Of a stretch of 64,000 nt of DNA, positions 8,586-17,317 are shown one piece after another (the first letter of the stretch is position 1; the number at the start of each line of letters is the position of its first letter). Made by a program: the position numbers and the translations under genes. Origin of the DNA: Thiohalorhabdus sp. Cl-TMA (GTDB taxonomy: Bacteria > Pseudomonadota > Gammaproteobacteria > Thiohalorhabdales > Thiohalorhabdaceae); assembly GCF_041821045.1 (NCBI RefSeq), contig NZ_JBGUAW010000001.1, forward strand, positions 372,001 through 436,000, written 5' to 3'. The notes under the pieces are model-generated. The model was not told the origin of the DNA. It saw only the letters and a program-made list of their open reading frames with translations, and did not search any database.

Positions 8586-9920
8586 ATGCTGTCCGATGAG
8601 CTGCAAAGCTTTCTCACCGACAACGATATCGAGTACGTCCTCGCCCAGTTCGTGGATATCCACGGCGTGGCCAAGACCAAGGCCGTTCCCGCCCAGTGCC
8701 TGGAGACCATCCTGGAGGACGGCGCCGGCTTCGCCGGGTTCGCCGTCTGGGGCCTGGGACTGGAGCCGCACGACCCCGATTTCATGGCCGTGGGCGATCC
8801 CGCGACGCTGACCCGGGTGCCCTGGCAGCCGGGCTACGCCCGCATCGCCTGTACCGGCCACGTCAACGGCGCGCCCCATGCCTGCGACTCCCGCTTCGTC
8901 CTGCAGCAGCAGCTCGCCCGGCTGGCGGAGCGCGGCTGGCACCTGAATACCGGGGTGGAGCCGGAGTTCGCCCTGCTGAAGCGGGACGAGTCGGGGAGGC
9001 TGCGGCCCGTGGACGAGAGCGACGACCTCACCAAGCCCTGCTACGACTACAAGGGCCTGTCGCGGTCGCGGGTCTTCCTGGAGCGCCTGGTGGGCAATCT
9101 CCGGGAGGTGGGCTTCGATGTCTACCAGATCGACCACGAGGACGCCAACGGCCAGTTCGAGATCAACTACACCTACAGCGACGCCCTCACCTCCGCCGAC
9201 CGCTTCACCTTCCTGCGCATGGGGGCGGGGGAGATTGCCGAGGACCTGGGCATGATCTGCTCCTTCATGCCCAAGCCGGACGGCAGCCGCACGGGCAGCG
9301 GCATGCACTTCCACCTCTCCGTGGAGGACGGGTCGGGCGCCGACCTGTTCCACGACGACGGCGACCCGCAGGGCATGGGGCTGTCCGAGACGGCCTACCA
9401 CTTCCTCGGCGGCCTGCTGGCCCACGCCCCCGCTCTGTGCGCCTTCGCCGCCCCCACCGTGAACTCCTACAAGCGGCTGGTGGTGGACGGCTCCGCCTCG
9501 GGGGCCACCTGGGCGCCGGCCTACATCACCTACGGCGACAACAACCGCTCGGCCATGGTGCGGGTGCCCTACGGGCGCCTGGAATTCCGGCTGCCCGATT
9601 CCGGCTGCAACCCCTACCTGGTCACCGCCGCCCTCATCGCCGCCGGCCTGGACGGTGTGGAGCGGCACCTGGATCCCGGCCCCGCCCAGAACGTCAACCT
9701 GTTCACGCTGAGCCCGGAGGAGCGCCGGGCCCAGGGCATCGAGCTGCTGCCCCAAAACCTCAACGAGGCGTTGGCGGCGCTGGAGGCGGACCCGCTGTTC
9801 GCCGAGCGGCTGGGCGACGGCATCGTCAACGAATTCCTCCGGGTCAAGGGCGCGGAGTGGACCGAATACAGCCGCCACGTGAGCGACTGGGAGCTGGCCC
9901 ACTACGCCGAGTTCTTCTAG
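8586..9920 (+). CDS. gmaS: Gamma-glutamylmethylamide synthetase
   Basis: A 444-residue glutamine synthetase-fold enzyme. GS signatures are visible: the beta-grasp N-terminus, VEPEFALL (metal site), [20 protein letters not shown], and VNSYKRL followed by [10 protein letters not shown]. In this pathway the enzyme ligates methylamine to glutamate with ATP, giving gamma-glutamylmethylamide. Members of this subfamily cluster with mgd and mgs genes, as here. It follows mgdD by ten bases with AGGAGGTGGACC before the ATG. A plain glutamine synthetase is less likely because of the context and the shorter, GlnT-like build. Confidence 0.9.
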   Translation: MLSDELQSFLTDNDIEYVLAQFVDIHGVAKTKAVPAQCLETILEDGAGFAGFAVWGLGLEPHDPDFMAVGDPATLTRVPWQPGYARIACTGHVNGAPHACDSRFVLQQQLARLAERGWHLNTGVEPEFALLKRDESGRLRPVDESDDLTKPCYDYKGLSRSRVFLERLVGNLREVGFDVYQIDHEDANGQFEINYTYSDALTSADRFTFLRMGAGEIAEDLGMICSFMPKPDGSRTGSGMHFHLSVEDGSGADLFHDDGDPQGMGLSETAYHFLGGLLAHAPALCAFAAPTVNSYKRLVVDGSASGATWAPAYITYGDNNRSAMVRVPYGRLEFRLPDSGCNPYLVTAALIAAGLDGVERHLDPGPAQNVNLFTLSPEERRAQGIELLPQNLNEALAALEADPLFAERLGDGIVNEFLRVKGAEWTEYSRHVSDWELAHYAEFF

Positions 9921-9947
9921 GCCCGGAGCGCGAAAGGAGCGAGACGC

Positions 9948-10844
9948 ATGTGTGGAATTGCCGGCCTTTTCCTGAAGAACCGGGCGCTGGAGCCGGAGCT
10001 GGGGGCCCTGTACACCCCCATGCTCACGGCCATGACGGGGCGGGGTCCCGACAGCGCGGGCTTCGCCGTCTACGGCGACGAGGTGCCGGAGGACTGGGTG
10101 AAGCTCACCCTGCAGCATGCGGACCCGGATTTCCCCTGGGAGGAGATCGCCGAAGGGCTGGAGCGGGACCTGGATGTCCCGGTGAAGTGGTTCCGCAACG
10201 CCGACGTGGCGGTGCTGAAGACCGGCGCCGGGGAGGCGGCGGTGCGGTCCTGGCTGGAGGATCGGCAGCCCGGGATCGAGGTCATGAGCGTCGGCCGCGG
10301 CATCGAGATCCTCAAGGGGGTGGGCCTTCCCGGGGAGATCGCCGAGCGCTACGGCCTGGCCCGCATGCAGGGCAGCCACGTGGTGGGCCATACCCGCATG
10401 GCCACCGAGAGCGCCGTGGACCTGGCCGGGAGCCATCCCTTCTCCACGGGGCGGGACCTGTGCCTGGTGCACAACGGCTCCCTCTCCAATCACAACCGTC
10501 TGCGGGATTCCCTGGAGCGCCGGGGGCTGTCCTTCGCCACCTACAACGATTCCGAGGTGGCCGCCGGCTACCTCACCTGGCGGCTCGCGGAGGGGGCGGA
10601 CCTCCAGGAGGCCCTGGAAACGGCCCTCACCGACCTGGACGGGTTCTACACCTTCACGGTGGGCACCCGGGACGGCTTCGCCGTACTCCGCGACCCCATC
10701 GCCTGCAAGCCCGCGGTGCTCGCCGAGACCGGGGACTACGTGGCCATGGCCTCGGAATACCAGGCCCTGGCGCACCTGCCGGGCATCGAGGCCGGCGAGG
10801 TCTGGGAGCCGGAACCGGGGCGGGTTTATGCCTGGCACCGCTAG
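9948..10844 (+). CDS. mgsA: N-methylglutamate synthase subunit A (class II glutamine amidotransferase)
   Basis: A 298-residue protein starting MCGIAGLF. After methionine removal Cys2 would be the N-terminal nucleophile of the Ntn-hydrolase fold. Further GATase II landmarks are RGPDSAG, HTRMATES and HNGSLSNHN. In N-methylglutamate synthase this subunit acts on gamma-glutamylmethylamide, releasing methylamine for channelling to the FMN subunit. It starts 27 bases after gmaS behind GAAAGGAGCGAGACGC. The three mgs genes together resemble glutamate synthase split into separate subunits. Confidence 0.9.
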   Translation: MCGIAGLFLKNRALEPELGALYTPMLTAMTGRGPDSAGFAVYGDEVPEDWVKLTLQHADPDFPWEEIAEGLERDLDVPVKWFRNADVAVLKTGAGEAAVRSWLEDRQPGIEVMSVGRGIEILKGVGLPGEIAERYGLARMQGSHVVGHTRMATESAVDLAGSHPFSTGRDLCLVHNGSLSNHNRLRDSLERRGLSFATYNDSEVAAGYLTWRLAEGADLQEALETALTDLDGFYTFTVGTRDGFAVLRDPIACKPAVLAETGDYVAMASEYQALAHLPGIEAGEVWEPEPGRVYAWHR

Positions 10845-10866
10845 CGGAACAGCAGAGGAGAAGGCA

Positions 10867-11574
10867 ATGAAGACCATTAGTCTGGCGGAGACCCCGGTGC
10901 GCGAGCTGAATCGCCAGCTCCAGGAGCAGGCCGCCCATTTCCGGGAGCCCGATTGGCGGATCACCGATCCCGGCGGCCGGCACGCCCTGGCCGTGGGCCT
11001 CGACGCTCCCCTGAACGTCACCATCGACGGCCACGTGGGCTACTACTGCGCCGGCATGAACCAGCAGGCGCACGTCACCATCAACGGCATGGCCGGCGTG
11101 GGCGTGGCCGAGAACATGATGTCGGGTAGCGTTCGGGTGCGCGGCAACGCCTCGCAGTCCGCCGGCGCCACCGCCCACGGCGGGCTCCTGGTGGTGGAGG
11201 GGGATGCCTCCGCCCGCTGCGGCATCGCCATGAAGGGCGTGGACATCGTGGTGGGTGGCAGCGTCGGCCATCTGAGCGCCTTCATGGGTCAGGCCGGCCG
11301 CCTGGTGGTATGCGGCGACGCCGGCGAGGCGCTGGGCGACTCGCTCTACGAGGTGGACATCTACGTGCGCGGGTCCGTGCGGTCGCTGGGTGCCGACTGC
11401 GAGGAGAAGTCCATGGGCCCGGAGCACCGGGCCGCCCTGGCAGAGCTGCTGGAGGCGGCCGGCATGGATCACGATCCGGCCGGATTCCGCCGTTACGGCT
11501 CCGCCCGCGCACTCTACAACTTCCGGGTGGACAACGCCTTCGCCGGCTACGGCGAGGAGGAAATCGAATCATGA
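10867..11574 (+). CDS. mgsB: N-methylglutamate synthase subunit B (GXGXG protein)
   Basis: A 235-residue protein built from the right-handed beta-helix repeats of the glutamate synthase GXGXG domain. The repeats are seen in GVGVAENMMSGSVRVRG, GGLLVVEGDA and VDIVVGGSVG. It has no known active site and serves as structural core between the amidotransferase and FMN subunits. The ATG at 10867 follows AGAGGAGAAGGCA; a longer frame exists but would overlap mgsA by 17 bases. Its stop overlaps the mgsC start (ATGA). Confidence 0.88.
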   Translation: MKTISLAETPVRELNRQLQEQAAHFREPDWRITDPGGRHALAVGLDAPLNVTIDGHVGYYCAGMNQQAHVTINGMAGVGVAENMMSGSVRVRGNASQSAGATAHGGLLVVEGDASARCGIAMKGVDIVVGGSVGHLSAFMGQAGRLVVCGDAGEALGDSLYEVDIYVRGSVRSLGADCEEKSMGPEHRAALAELLEAAGMDHDPAGFRRYGSARALYNFRVDNAFAGYGEEEIES

Positions 11575-12896
11575 GCGAGCAGCACAAGCGGCCCGGCATG
11601 CGGGAGTCGGCGAGCTTCGACCGCGACGTCATCGCCGAGATCCAGCGCGCCGCCGATACGGGCATCTACGACATCCGGGGCTTCGGCGCCAAGCGCGCCG
11701 TGCCGCACTTCGATGACCTGCTGTTCCTGGGGGCCAGCATGTCGCGCTATCCCCTGGAGGGCTACCGGGAGCGCTGCGCCACGGACGTGACCCTCGGCAC
11801 CCGCTATGCCTCCCAACCCCTGGAGCTGGACATCCCGGTGACCATCGCCGGCATGAGCTTCGGGTCCCTCTCCGCGCAGGCCAAGGAGGCCCTGGGACGG
11901 GGCGCCAGCGTCGTGGGCACCTCCACCACAACGGGGGACGGCGGCATGACCGCCGAGGAGCGCGGCCAGTCGGACAAGCTGGTCTACCAGTACCTGCCGT
12001 CGCGCTACGGCATGAATCCCGACGACCTGCGCAAGGCCGACGCCATCGAGGTGGTGCTCGGCCAGGGCGCCAAGCCCGGCGGCGGGGGCATGCTCATGGG
12101 CCAGAAGATCAGCGACCGCGTGGCGGAGATGCGCACCCTGCCGAAGGGTGTGGACCAGCGCAGCGCCTGCCGACATCCCGACTGGACCGGCCCCGACGAC
12201 CTCGCCATCAAGATCGAGGAGCTGCGCGAGATCACCGGCGGCGAGAAGCCCATCTACATCAAGATCGGCGCCACCCGCACCTACTACGACGTGAAGCTGG
12301 CGGTGAAGGCGGGCGCCGACGTGGTGGTGCTCGACGGCATGCAGGGCGGTACGGCGGCCACCCAGGAGGTGTTCATCGAGCATGTGGGCATCCCGCTTCT
12401 GAGCGCCCTGCCCCAGGCGGTGCAGGCCCTGCAGGAGCTGGACATGCACCGCAAGGTGCAGCTCGTGGTTTCCGGGGGTATCCGCAGTGGCGCGGATGTG
12501 GCCAAGGCCATGGCCCTCGGCGCCGATGCGGTCTCCATCGGCACCGCCGCGCTCATCGCTTTGGGCTGCAACCATCCCCGCTGGGAGGCGGAGTACCGGA
12601 CGCTGGGCACGGCGGCGGGCTTCTACGACGACTACCACGAGGGCCGGGACCCTGCCGGCATCAGCACTCAGGATCCGGCCCTGGCCCGGCGCCTGGATCC
12701 CGAGGCGGGCGGCCGCCGCCTGGCCAATTACCTCCGGGTGCTGACCATGGAGGCGCAGACGCTGGCCCGGGCGTGCGGCAAGTCCCATCTGCGCAATCTG
12801 GAGCCCCAGGACCTGGTGGCCCTCAATGTGGAGGCCGCCGCCATGGCGCGGGTGCCCCTGGCGGGTACGGGCTGGGTGCCCGGGGTCGGCGCGTAG
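11571..12896 (+). CDS. mgsC: N-methylglutamate synthase subunit C (FMN-binding glutamate synthase-like)
   Basis: A 441-residue FMN-binding TIM-barrel of the glutamate synthase family. Barrel landmarks are GMSFGSLSAQAKEALG, PGGGGMLMGQKIS, YIKIGAT and VVSGGIRSGADVAKAMALGA. It condenses methylamine with 2-oxoglutarate and reduces the product to N-methylglutamate. Only one cysteine follows the barrel (ALGC), so the three-cysteine [3Fe-4S] motif of GltB is not evident in my reading. The start is fixed by the ATGA overlap with mgsB. It is the last gene of the operon; a 310-base gap to amt follows. Confidence 0.9.
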   Translation: MSEQHKRPGMRESASFDRDVIAEIQRAADTGIYDIRGFGAKRAVPHFDDLLFLGASMSRYPLEGYRERCATDVTLGTRYASQPLELDIPVTIAGMSFGSLSAQAKEALGRGASVVGTSTTTGDGGMTAEERGQSDKLVYQYLPSRYGMNPDDLRKADAIEVVLGQGAKPGGGGMLMGQKISDRVAEMRTLPKGVDQRSACRHPDWTGPDDLAIKIEELREITGGEKPIYIKIGATRTYYDVKLAVKAGADVVVLDGMQGGTAATQEVFIEHVGIPLLSALPQAVQALQELDMHRKVQLVVSGGIRSGADVAKAMALGADAVSIGTAALIALGCNHPRWEAEYRTLGTAAGFYDDYHEGRDPAGISTQDPALARRLDPEAGGRRLANYLRVLTMEAQTLARACGKSHLRNLEPQDLVALNVEAAAMARVPLAGTGWVPGVGA

Positions 12897-12912
12897 GGAC
12901 CCCCGTGCCTGT

Positions 12913-12929
12913 TGCACCAGATTGGGGCG
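12913..12929 (+). promoter_or_regulatory. Putative NtrC site upstream of amt
   Basis: TGCACCA-GAT-TGGGGCG matches the NtrC consensus TGCACYA-NNN-TGGTGCA at all defined positions but two. It lies 16 bases after the mgsC stop and about 130 bases before the predicted amt start site. Confidence 0.55.
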
Positions 12930-13025
12930 GGCGGCCGAGCGCACCGCCCTGTAACGGGGAGCGGCAAGGAGGGCGGAAAGCCGGGAAAACGGCTAAACAC
13001 TTTGATTTTTATGAGTTTATAAAAG

Positions 13026-13043
13026 TTGGTACGAGAATTTCAT
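13026..13043 (+). promoter_or_regulatory. Degenerate sigma-54 promoter candidate of amt
   Basis: TTGGTACGAGAATTTCA has a good -24 element and correct spacing, but the -12 GC is replaced by TC. The upstream NtrC-like site makes it credible. The expected leader to amt is about 155 bases. The rest of the 310-base gap (12897-13206) holds no other feature I can support. Confidence 0.4.
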
Positions 13044-13206
13044 TAGGGACGGTGAATTCCTTTAATTCCGGGGCATGGTCCGGACCCGCAACCCAGGAGC
13101 AGTCCCCCATGAAACGTCTCGGTTCCAGGAGCACAAAGGCACGCCGGCGGCGGCCGTCCCGCAACCCTACAAACGGGGTAGTCGCCCCGGCAGGAGGTAA
13201 GAAACC

Positions 13207-14544
13207 ATGGAAGGAATGATCGCGCAGTTGGCGTATGCGCTCGACACGTTCTATTTCCTGATGTCCACGGCGTTGGTCATGTGGATGGCGGCCGGTTTCG
13301 CCATGCTCGAGTCCGGGCTGGTGCGCAGCAAGAACACCGTGGAGATCCTGAACAAGAACATCCTGCTCTACGGCGTCGCCACCATCGTCTACGGGGTGAT
13401 CGGCTACAACATCATGTACCCCGGGGATCCGGTGAGCAGCTGGCTGCCCGGTGCATCCCTGTTCCTCGGCGCGGATCACTCGGTGGACGCCGTGGTGGCT
13501 GGCGGCGAGGGCGCGCCCTACTACTCGGCCATGTCCGACTTCATCTTCCAGGCGGTGTTCGCCGCGGCCACCATGTCCATCGTTTCCGGCGCCGTGGCCG
13601 AGCGCATGAAGCTCTGGTCCTTCCTGGTGTTCGCCGTCTTCATGGTGGCCTTCATCTATCCGGTGGAGGGCTACTGGAAGTGGGGCGGCGGCTTCCTCGC
13701 CCAGCTCGGCTTCCAGGACTTCGCCGGCTCCGTGGTGGTGCACATGGCCGGGGCCGCCGCCGCACTCGCCGCGGTGCTGCTGATCGGGCCCCGCAAGGGC
13801 AAGTACGGGCCCAACGGTGAGGTGCGCGCCCTGCCCGGCGCCAACCTGCCGCTGTCGGCACTCGGCATGTTCATCCTGTGGATGGGCTGGTTCGGCTTCA
13901 ACGGCGGCTCCGAGCTGAAGATCGCCAACGTGGAAGAGGCCAACGCCGTGGCCCGGATCTTCGTCAACACCAACGCCGCCGCGGCCGCGGGCATGGTGGT
14001 GGCGGCGCTCCTGAGCCGCCTGCGCTTCGGCAAGACCGACATCACCATGAGCATCAACGGCGCCCTGGGCGGCCTGGTGGCCATCACGGCCGAGCCCCTG
14101 CTGCCCTCCATGGGCCTGTCCCTGCTGGTCGGCGGCATCGGCGGCGTGGTGGTGTTCTTCTCGGTGCTGGCTCTGGACCGGGCACGGGTGGACGATCCGG
14201 TGGGCGCCATCTCCGTGCACGGCACCTGCGGCATCTGGGGCATCTTCGCGGTGCTGCTGACGCACCCCGACGCCACCTTCCTGGGCCAGCTCATCGGCAC
14301 CGGCGCCACCTTCGCCTGGATGTTCGCCGCCTCCGCGGTGGTCCTGCTGGCCATCAAGGCGGTCATGGGCCTGCGCGTGAGCGACCAGGAGGAGCTGGAG
14401 GGCATGGATGTCCACGAATGCGGCATGCTCGGCTACCCCGAGTTCATGCCCGGAGCCGCCGCCTCCGAGCCGGAGGGCGAGGACCGGGACGGCGCGGTCA
14501 GCCGCCCCGTTGGCGGCGCCCAGCCGAGCCTGGGAGCTTCCTGA
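13207..14544 (+). CDS. amt: Ammonium transporter (Amt/MEP/Rh family)
   Basis: A 445-residue polytopic protein with about eleven membrane segments. Amt landmarks include MSTALVMWMAAGFAMLESG at the N-terminus, GDPVSSW near the pore entrance, DFAGSVVVHMAGA, WMGWFGFNGGS, and AISVHGTCGIWG with the pore histidines. It moves ammonium, possibly methylammonium, into the cell. The ATG at 13207 is preceded by AGGAGGTAAGAAACC. No glnK gene is adjacent, unlike many amtB loci. It follows the methylamine operon and has its own NtrC/sigma-54-like control region, suggesting uptake of the same pool of substrate under nitrogen limitation. Confidence 0.94.
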   Translation: MEGMIAQLAYALDTFYFLMSTALVMWMAAGFAMLESGLVRSKNTVEILNKNILLYGVATIVYGVIGYNIMYPGDPVSSWLPGASLFLGADHSVDAVVAGGEGAPYYSAMSDFIFQAVFAAATMSIVSGAVAERMKLWSFLVFAVFMVAFIYPVEGYWKWGGGFLAQLGFQDFAGSVVVHMAGAAAALAAVLLIGPRKGKYGPNGEVRALPGANLPLSALGMFILWMGWFGFNGGSELKIANVEEANAVARIFVNTNAAAAAGMVVAALLSRLRFGKTDITMSINGALGGLVAITAEPLLPSMGLSLLVGGIGGVVVFFSVLALDRARVDDPVGAISVHGTCGIWGIFAVLLTHPDATFLGQLIGTGATFAWMFAASAVVLLAIKAVMGLRVSDQEELEGMDVHECGMLGYPEFMPGAAASEPEGEDRDGAVSRPVGGAQPSLGAS

Positions 14545-14576
14545 GGCGCCTTTCGGCGATCTTGCGTGGCAGTGCA

Positions 14577-14605
14577 GGGCGGCCCCCGTGGGCCGCCCGC
14601 TTTTT
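14577..14605 (+). terminator. Intrinsic terminator after amt
   Basis: Stem GGGCGGCCC / GGGCCGCCC with a 4-base loop is followed by GCTTTTT, 33 bases after the amt stop. Confidence 0.85.
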
Positions 14606-14629
14606 GTGCAGGCACGGGAGGAAAAAAGG

Positions 14630-15100
14630 ATGAGCGGCGATGCGGAGCGGGTGCCCTGCCGGGTGCGGCCCGCGGAGGAGGCGGATCTGGAGGCCATGAT
14701 CGGGCTCCTGCGGCAGCTCTTCGCCCTTGAGGTGGATTTCGGCGCCGATCCGGAGTGCCAGCGGCGGGGGCTGCGGAGCCTGCTGGCCAGGCCCGGCCAG
14801 GCCCGGGTCCTGGTGGCCGAGGGGGCGGGCGCGGTCCGGGGCATGTGCAGCGTGCAGTCCGTGGTCTCCACCGCCGAGGGCGGCCTGGTGGGCTGGCTGG
14901 AGGACCTGGTGGTGGCGGAAGGCTGGCGGGGCCGCGGTCTGGGGAGATGCCTGTTGCGGGCGGCTTGCGCCTGGGCGCGCCAGCAGGGACTGAGCCGCCT
15001 GCAGCTGGTGGCCGACCGCTCGAATGCGCCGGCCCGGGACTTCTACTGGCGGCAGGGGTGGGATTCCACGCAATTGGTTGTGCTCCGGCGCCGGCTGTAG
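14630..15100 (+). CDS. GNAT-family N-acetyltransferase
   Basis: A 156-residue acetyltransferase of the GNAT fold. The acetyl-CoA pyrophosphate loop is seen as VAEGWRGRGLGRCLL (R/Q-x-x-G-x-G/A), preceded by the beta-strand VGWLEDLVV and followed by QLVADRSNAPARDFYWRQGW, a typical GNAT C-terminal motif. The ATG at 14630 has GAGGAAAAAAGG just upstream; a longer open frame reaches back into amt and is unlikely. It follows the amt terminator, so it is probably expressed separately or by read-through. The acceptor substrate is unknown. Confidence 0.85.
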   Translation: MSGDAERVPCRVRPAEEADLEAMIGLLRQLFALEVDFGADPECQRRGLRSLLARPGQARVLVAEGAGAVRGMCSVQSVVSTAEGGLVGWLEDLVVAEGWRGRGLGRCLLRAACAWARQQGLSRLQLVADRSNAPARDFYWRQGWDSTQLVVLRRRL

Positions 15101-15171
15101 CCGGCCGGGCTCCGAGGCGCGCGGCGTGCTCAGGAGCCTGAGTCGGAAGGCCCCCGGAGCCGGGCGGCGCC

Positions 15172-16299
15172 CTACGGGGAGTCGAGGCGGAGGGCCCCTT
15201 CCGCATCCAGGGTGGCGGCGGTGCCAAGCTGCTTGCCGAGCGTGGTGATCAGTTCCGCCAGCCAGCGGGCGTCCCCGGGAGCCGCATCCTCCACCCGGAA
15301 GCGGCGGATCCGCATGGGCCGCATGCGGAGGTCCAGGAGCCGGCCACTGCGCGGGTCGAGGTCCGGGAAGTACATGAGCGTCAGGTCGTCCCGGAAGGGA
15401 CCGTGTCCGCCGATGCCCTCGTAGTCGTTCAGGAAATCGCCGCAGCCGTAGAGAATCAGCCGGTCGCGGTACAGCTCCATGCCCCGCACGTGGTGGGAGG
15501 AATGGCCGTGGATCAGGTCCACCCCCGCCTCGTCGATGAGGGCCCGGGCCAGGGTCCGCTGCGCCTCGGGGATGGTGTAGCCCCAGTTGGAGCCCCAGTG
15601 GATGGAGGCCACCACCAGGTCCCCCGGGCCCTTGATGGCCTGCACGCCCGCCGCCACCTCCGCCGCGGCCCGGGAGGTCCGCTCCGGGAGCAGCCAGACG
15701 CCGGCTTGGCGGCTCGCCGCCGCCCATTGTGCGGGGATGCCGCTGGTATCCGAGCCCATGGAAAGGAATATCACCCGGCCCTTCCCCGGCACCTTCAGGA
15801 TCGCTGGTGCTCGGGCGGCCGCTAGGTTCCGCCCGGCCCCCGCGGAGGCCACGCCCGCCCGCTCCAGGGCGTCCAGGGTTTCCGCCAGGCCTGCGTACCC
15901 CCAGTCGAGCACGTGGTTGTTGGCCAGGGCGCATGCGTCCAGGCTCGCGGCTTGGAGCAGGCGGGCGTTGCGCGGGTGCATGCGGTAGTGGATGCCCTTA
16001 CCGGGCCAGTGGTCCTCGCTGCCGGTGATCGCCGTTTCCAGGTTGGCGAGGTGCCGGTCCGGGGCTAGGGCCGCCAGCCAGCGCAGGGCGTCCCCCCACA
16101 CGTAGTCCTCCGCCACACCGCGCGGAAGGGGGCCGCTCTCCCGCTCGGCCAGCTCCACGTAGTCGCGGGCATCGCGGACATAGGGCTCGTGCAGGTGCGG
16201 CGGGCAATGCCAGGGCATGATCTGGTCGATGCCGCGACCGGTCATCAGGTCGCCGCAGAGGAACAGGCGGATTCGGTCCGGGGCTGCATGCGGGGTCAT
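15172..16299 (-). CDS. CapA-family (PGA_cap) metallophosphatase-like protein
   Basis: A 375-residue protein of the CapA/PGA_cap family, with the calcineurin-like motifs FLCGDLM, LANLETA, ALANNHVLDWG, SIHWG, HGHSSHH and YGCGDFLNDY. Family members take part in poly-gamma-glutamate capsule making in Bacillus, but many lone copies have no known job. No signal peptide or membrane anchor is visible, and no capB/capC/pgsE partner is in the window, so a capsule role should not be assumed. The ATG at 16299 follows GGAGGGCCCCGC. It converges on the GNAT gene. Confidence 0.85.
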   Translation of the reverse strand: MTPHAAPDRIRLFLCGDLMTGRGIDQIMPWHCPPHLHEPYVRDARDYVELAERESGPLPRGVAEDYVWGDALRWLAALAPDRHLANLETAITGSEDHWPGKGIHYRMHPRNARLLQAASLDACALANNHVLDWGYAGLAETLDALERAGVASAGAGRNLAAARAPAILKVPGKGRVIFLSMGSDTSGIPAQWAAASRQAGVWLLPERTSRAAAEVAAGVQAIKGPGDLVVASIHWGSNWGYTIPEAQRTLARALIDEAGVDLIHGHSSHHVRGMELYRDRLILYGCGDFLNDYEGIGGHGPFRDDLTLMYFPDLDPRSGRLLDLRMRPMRIRRFRVEDAAPGDARWLAELITTLGKQLGTAATLDAEGALRLDSP

Positions 16300-16470
16300 G
16301 CGGGGCCCTCCGCGAGGCGGGGTACGAATCCATTGCACACCCTGGCCGCGGGGCGGCCAAGATGGTCCGCGCCCCGATCCCCGTGCCTTTACCTGCCGGC
16401 GCAAAAAACGGCCCGGAACAGGGGATGCGCTCCCTGAACCGGACCGCCGGAGGAGAAGGTGCAGGGGCCG

Positions 16471-17091
16471 TCAGGCGGACAGGGGGATCATTCCGGCCTC
16501 CCGGATGTGCTCGGCCACCGCGTCGAGGCCCGTGCCGGTGCGGAAATCGGTGAGGACGTAGGGCCGGTCGCCGCGCGCGGCGCCGACATCCCGGCTCAGA
16601 TCCGCCATGGAGGCCCCCATCATGGGCGCCATGTCGGCCTGGTTGACCACCAGCAGATCCGCGCGGGACAGGGCGGCGCCCTCCTCCCGCCGGAGGTCCT
16701 GGCCGAGCGAGGCATCCACCACGTAGAGGGTGAGGTCGGAAAGCTCGCGGCTGAAGGCGGCCCCGGGGTTTTGGTTGCCGAACTCCACCAGGACCAGGTC
16801 CAGTCCGGGGAAGCGCATGGACAGCTCGCCCACCGCGTTCAGGGTCATTGAGGCGCTCCTGCCGGCGGTGGAGCGCGGGAAGTCGCCCAGCTCCACGCCG
16901 ATGACCCGTTCCTCGGGCAGTGTCCCGCTGGCGATCAGGAATTCGGCGTCCTGCCCGGTGGCGCGGTCGTTGGTGACCACGCCGATGCTGAGCTCGTCGC
17001 CGAGCCGCTTGCACAGGGCGCTCAGGAGCGCCGTCTTGCCGGAGCCGGCGGGTCCGCCGATGCCGACGCGCAGGGGCCTTTGGGTCTCCAT
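16471..17091 (-). CDS. UreG-like SIMIBI GTPase lacking the nickel-binding CPH motif
   Basis: A 206-residue P-loop protein of the UreG/HypB family. The P-loop is GGPAGSGKT (residues 12-20), switch I resembles UreG (TNDRATGQDAEFL), and VIGVE and LVEFGNQNPGAAFSRELSDL align with UreG regions. Two hallmark sites differ. The UreG nickel motif GGCPH is GDFPR here (residues 69-73), so the metal cysteine and histidine are gone. The G4 motif NKxD is NQAD (150-153). No urease genes are in the window. Two ATGs are possible; 17091 has AGGGA at six bases, while 17097 has almost no spacing. A sigma-54-like promoter lies just upstream. The function is unknown and probably not classical urease maturation. Confidence 0.82.
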   Translation of the reverse strand: METQRPLRVGIGGPAGSGKTALLSALCKRLGDELSIGVVTNDRATGQDAEFLIASGTLPEERVIGVELGDFPRSTAGRSASMTLNAVGELSMRFPGLDLVLVEFGNQNPGAAFSRELSDLTLYVVDASLGQDLRREEGAALSRADLLVVNQADMAPMMGASMADLSRDVGAARGDRPYVLTDFRTGTGLDAVAEHIREAGMIPLSA

Positions 17092-17144
17092 GGCCATTCC
17101 CTCTTGGCTCGCTAAAGGAAGAGATGCGGTCTTATCCCCGAAAT

Positions 17145-17161
17145 AGCAAGGGGTGTGCCAG
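17145..17161 (-). promoter_or_regulatory. Sigma-54 promoter of the UreG-like gene
   Basis: Read on the minus strand, CTGGCACACCCCTTGCT fits the -24/-12 consensus, with GG and GC ten bases apart. The expected start site is near 17134, 40-45 bases before the gene. TGGTGC half sites lie at 17276-17281 and 17307-17312, but no full NtrC palindrome was found. Confidence 0.7.
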
Positions 17162-17317
17162 AGCGGCGAAGGGCGGCTTATTGAGTCGGAAGGGCGCCTT
17201 TTCAAGAGGTTGCGTGCATTCCGGCAAGGGGGTCGGCGGCTGGAAGGGTCGTGGGGCGCGGTGGGGGGCCCAGGCTGGTGCACCGGGCCGGCCGGCCGTG
17301 CCGACTTGGTGCGCTGC

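Noticed and set aside
9948-12896. Ordinary glutamate synthase (GOGAT)
   Set aside because: The three domains are on separate genes in the mgsABC order, the [3Fe-4S] cysteine set is not visible, and no GltD-type subunit follows.
15172-16299. Capsule synthesis role for the CapA-like protein
   Set aside because: No capB, capC or pgsE partner, signal peptide or membrane anchor is visible, so only the fold is claimed.
16471-17091. Urease accessory protein UreG
   Set aside because: The CPH metal motif and the NKxD lysine are missing, and no other urease gene is present.
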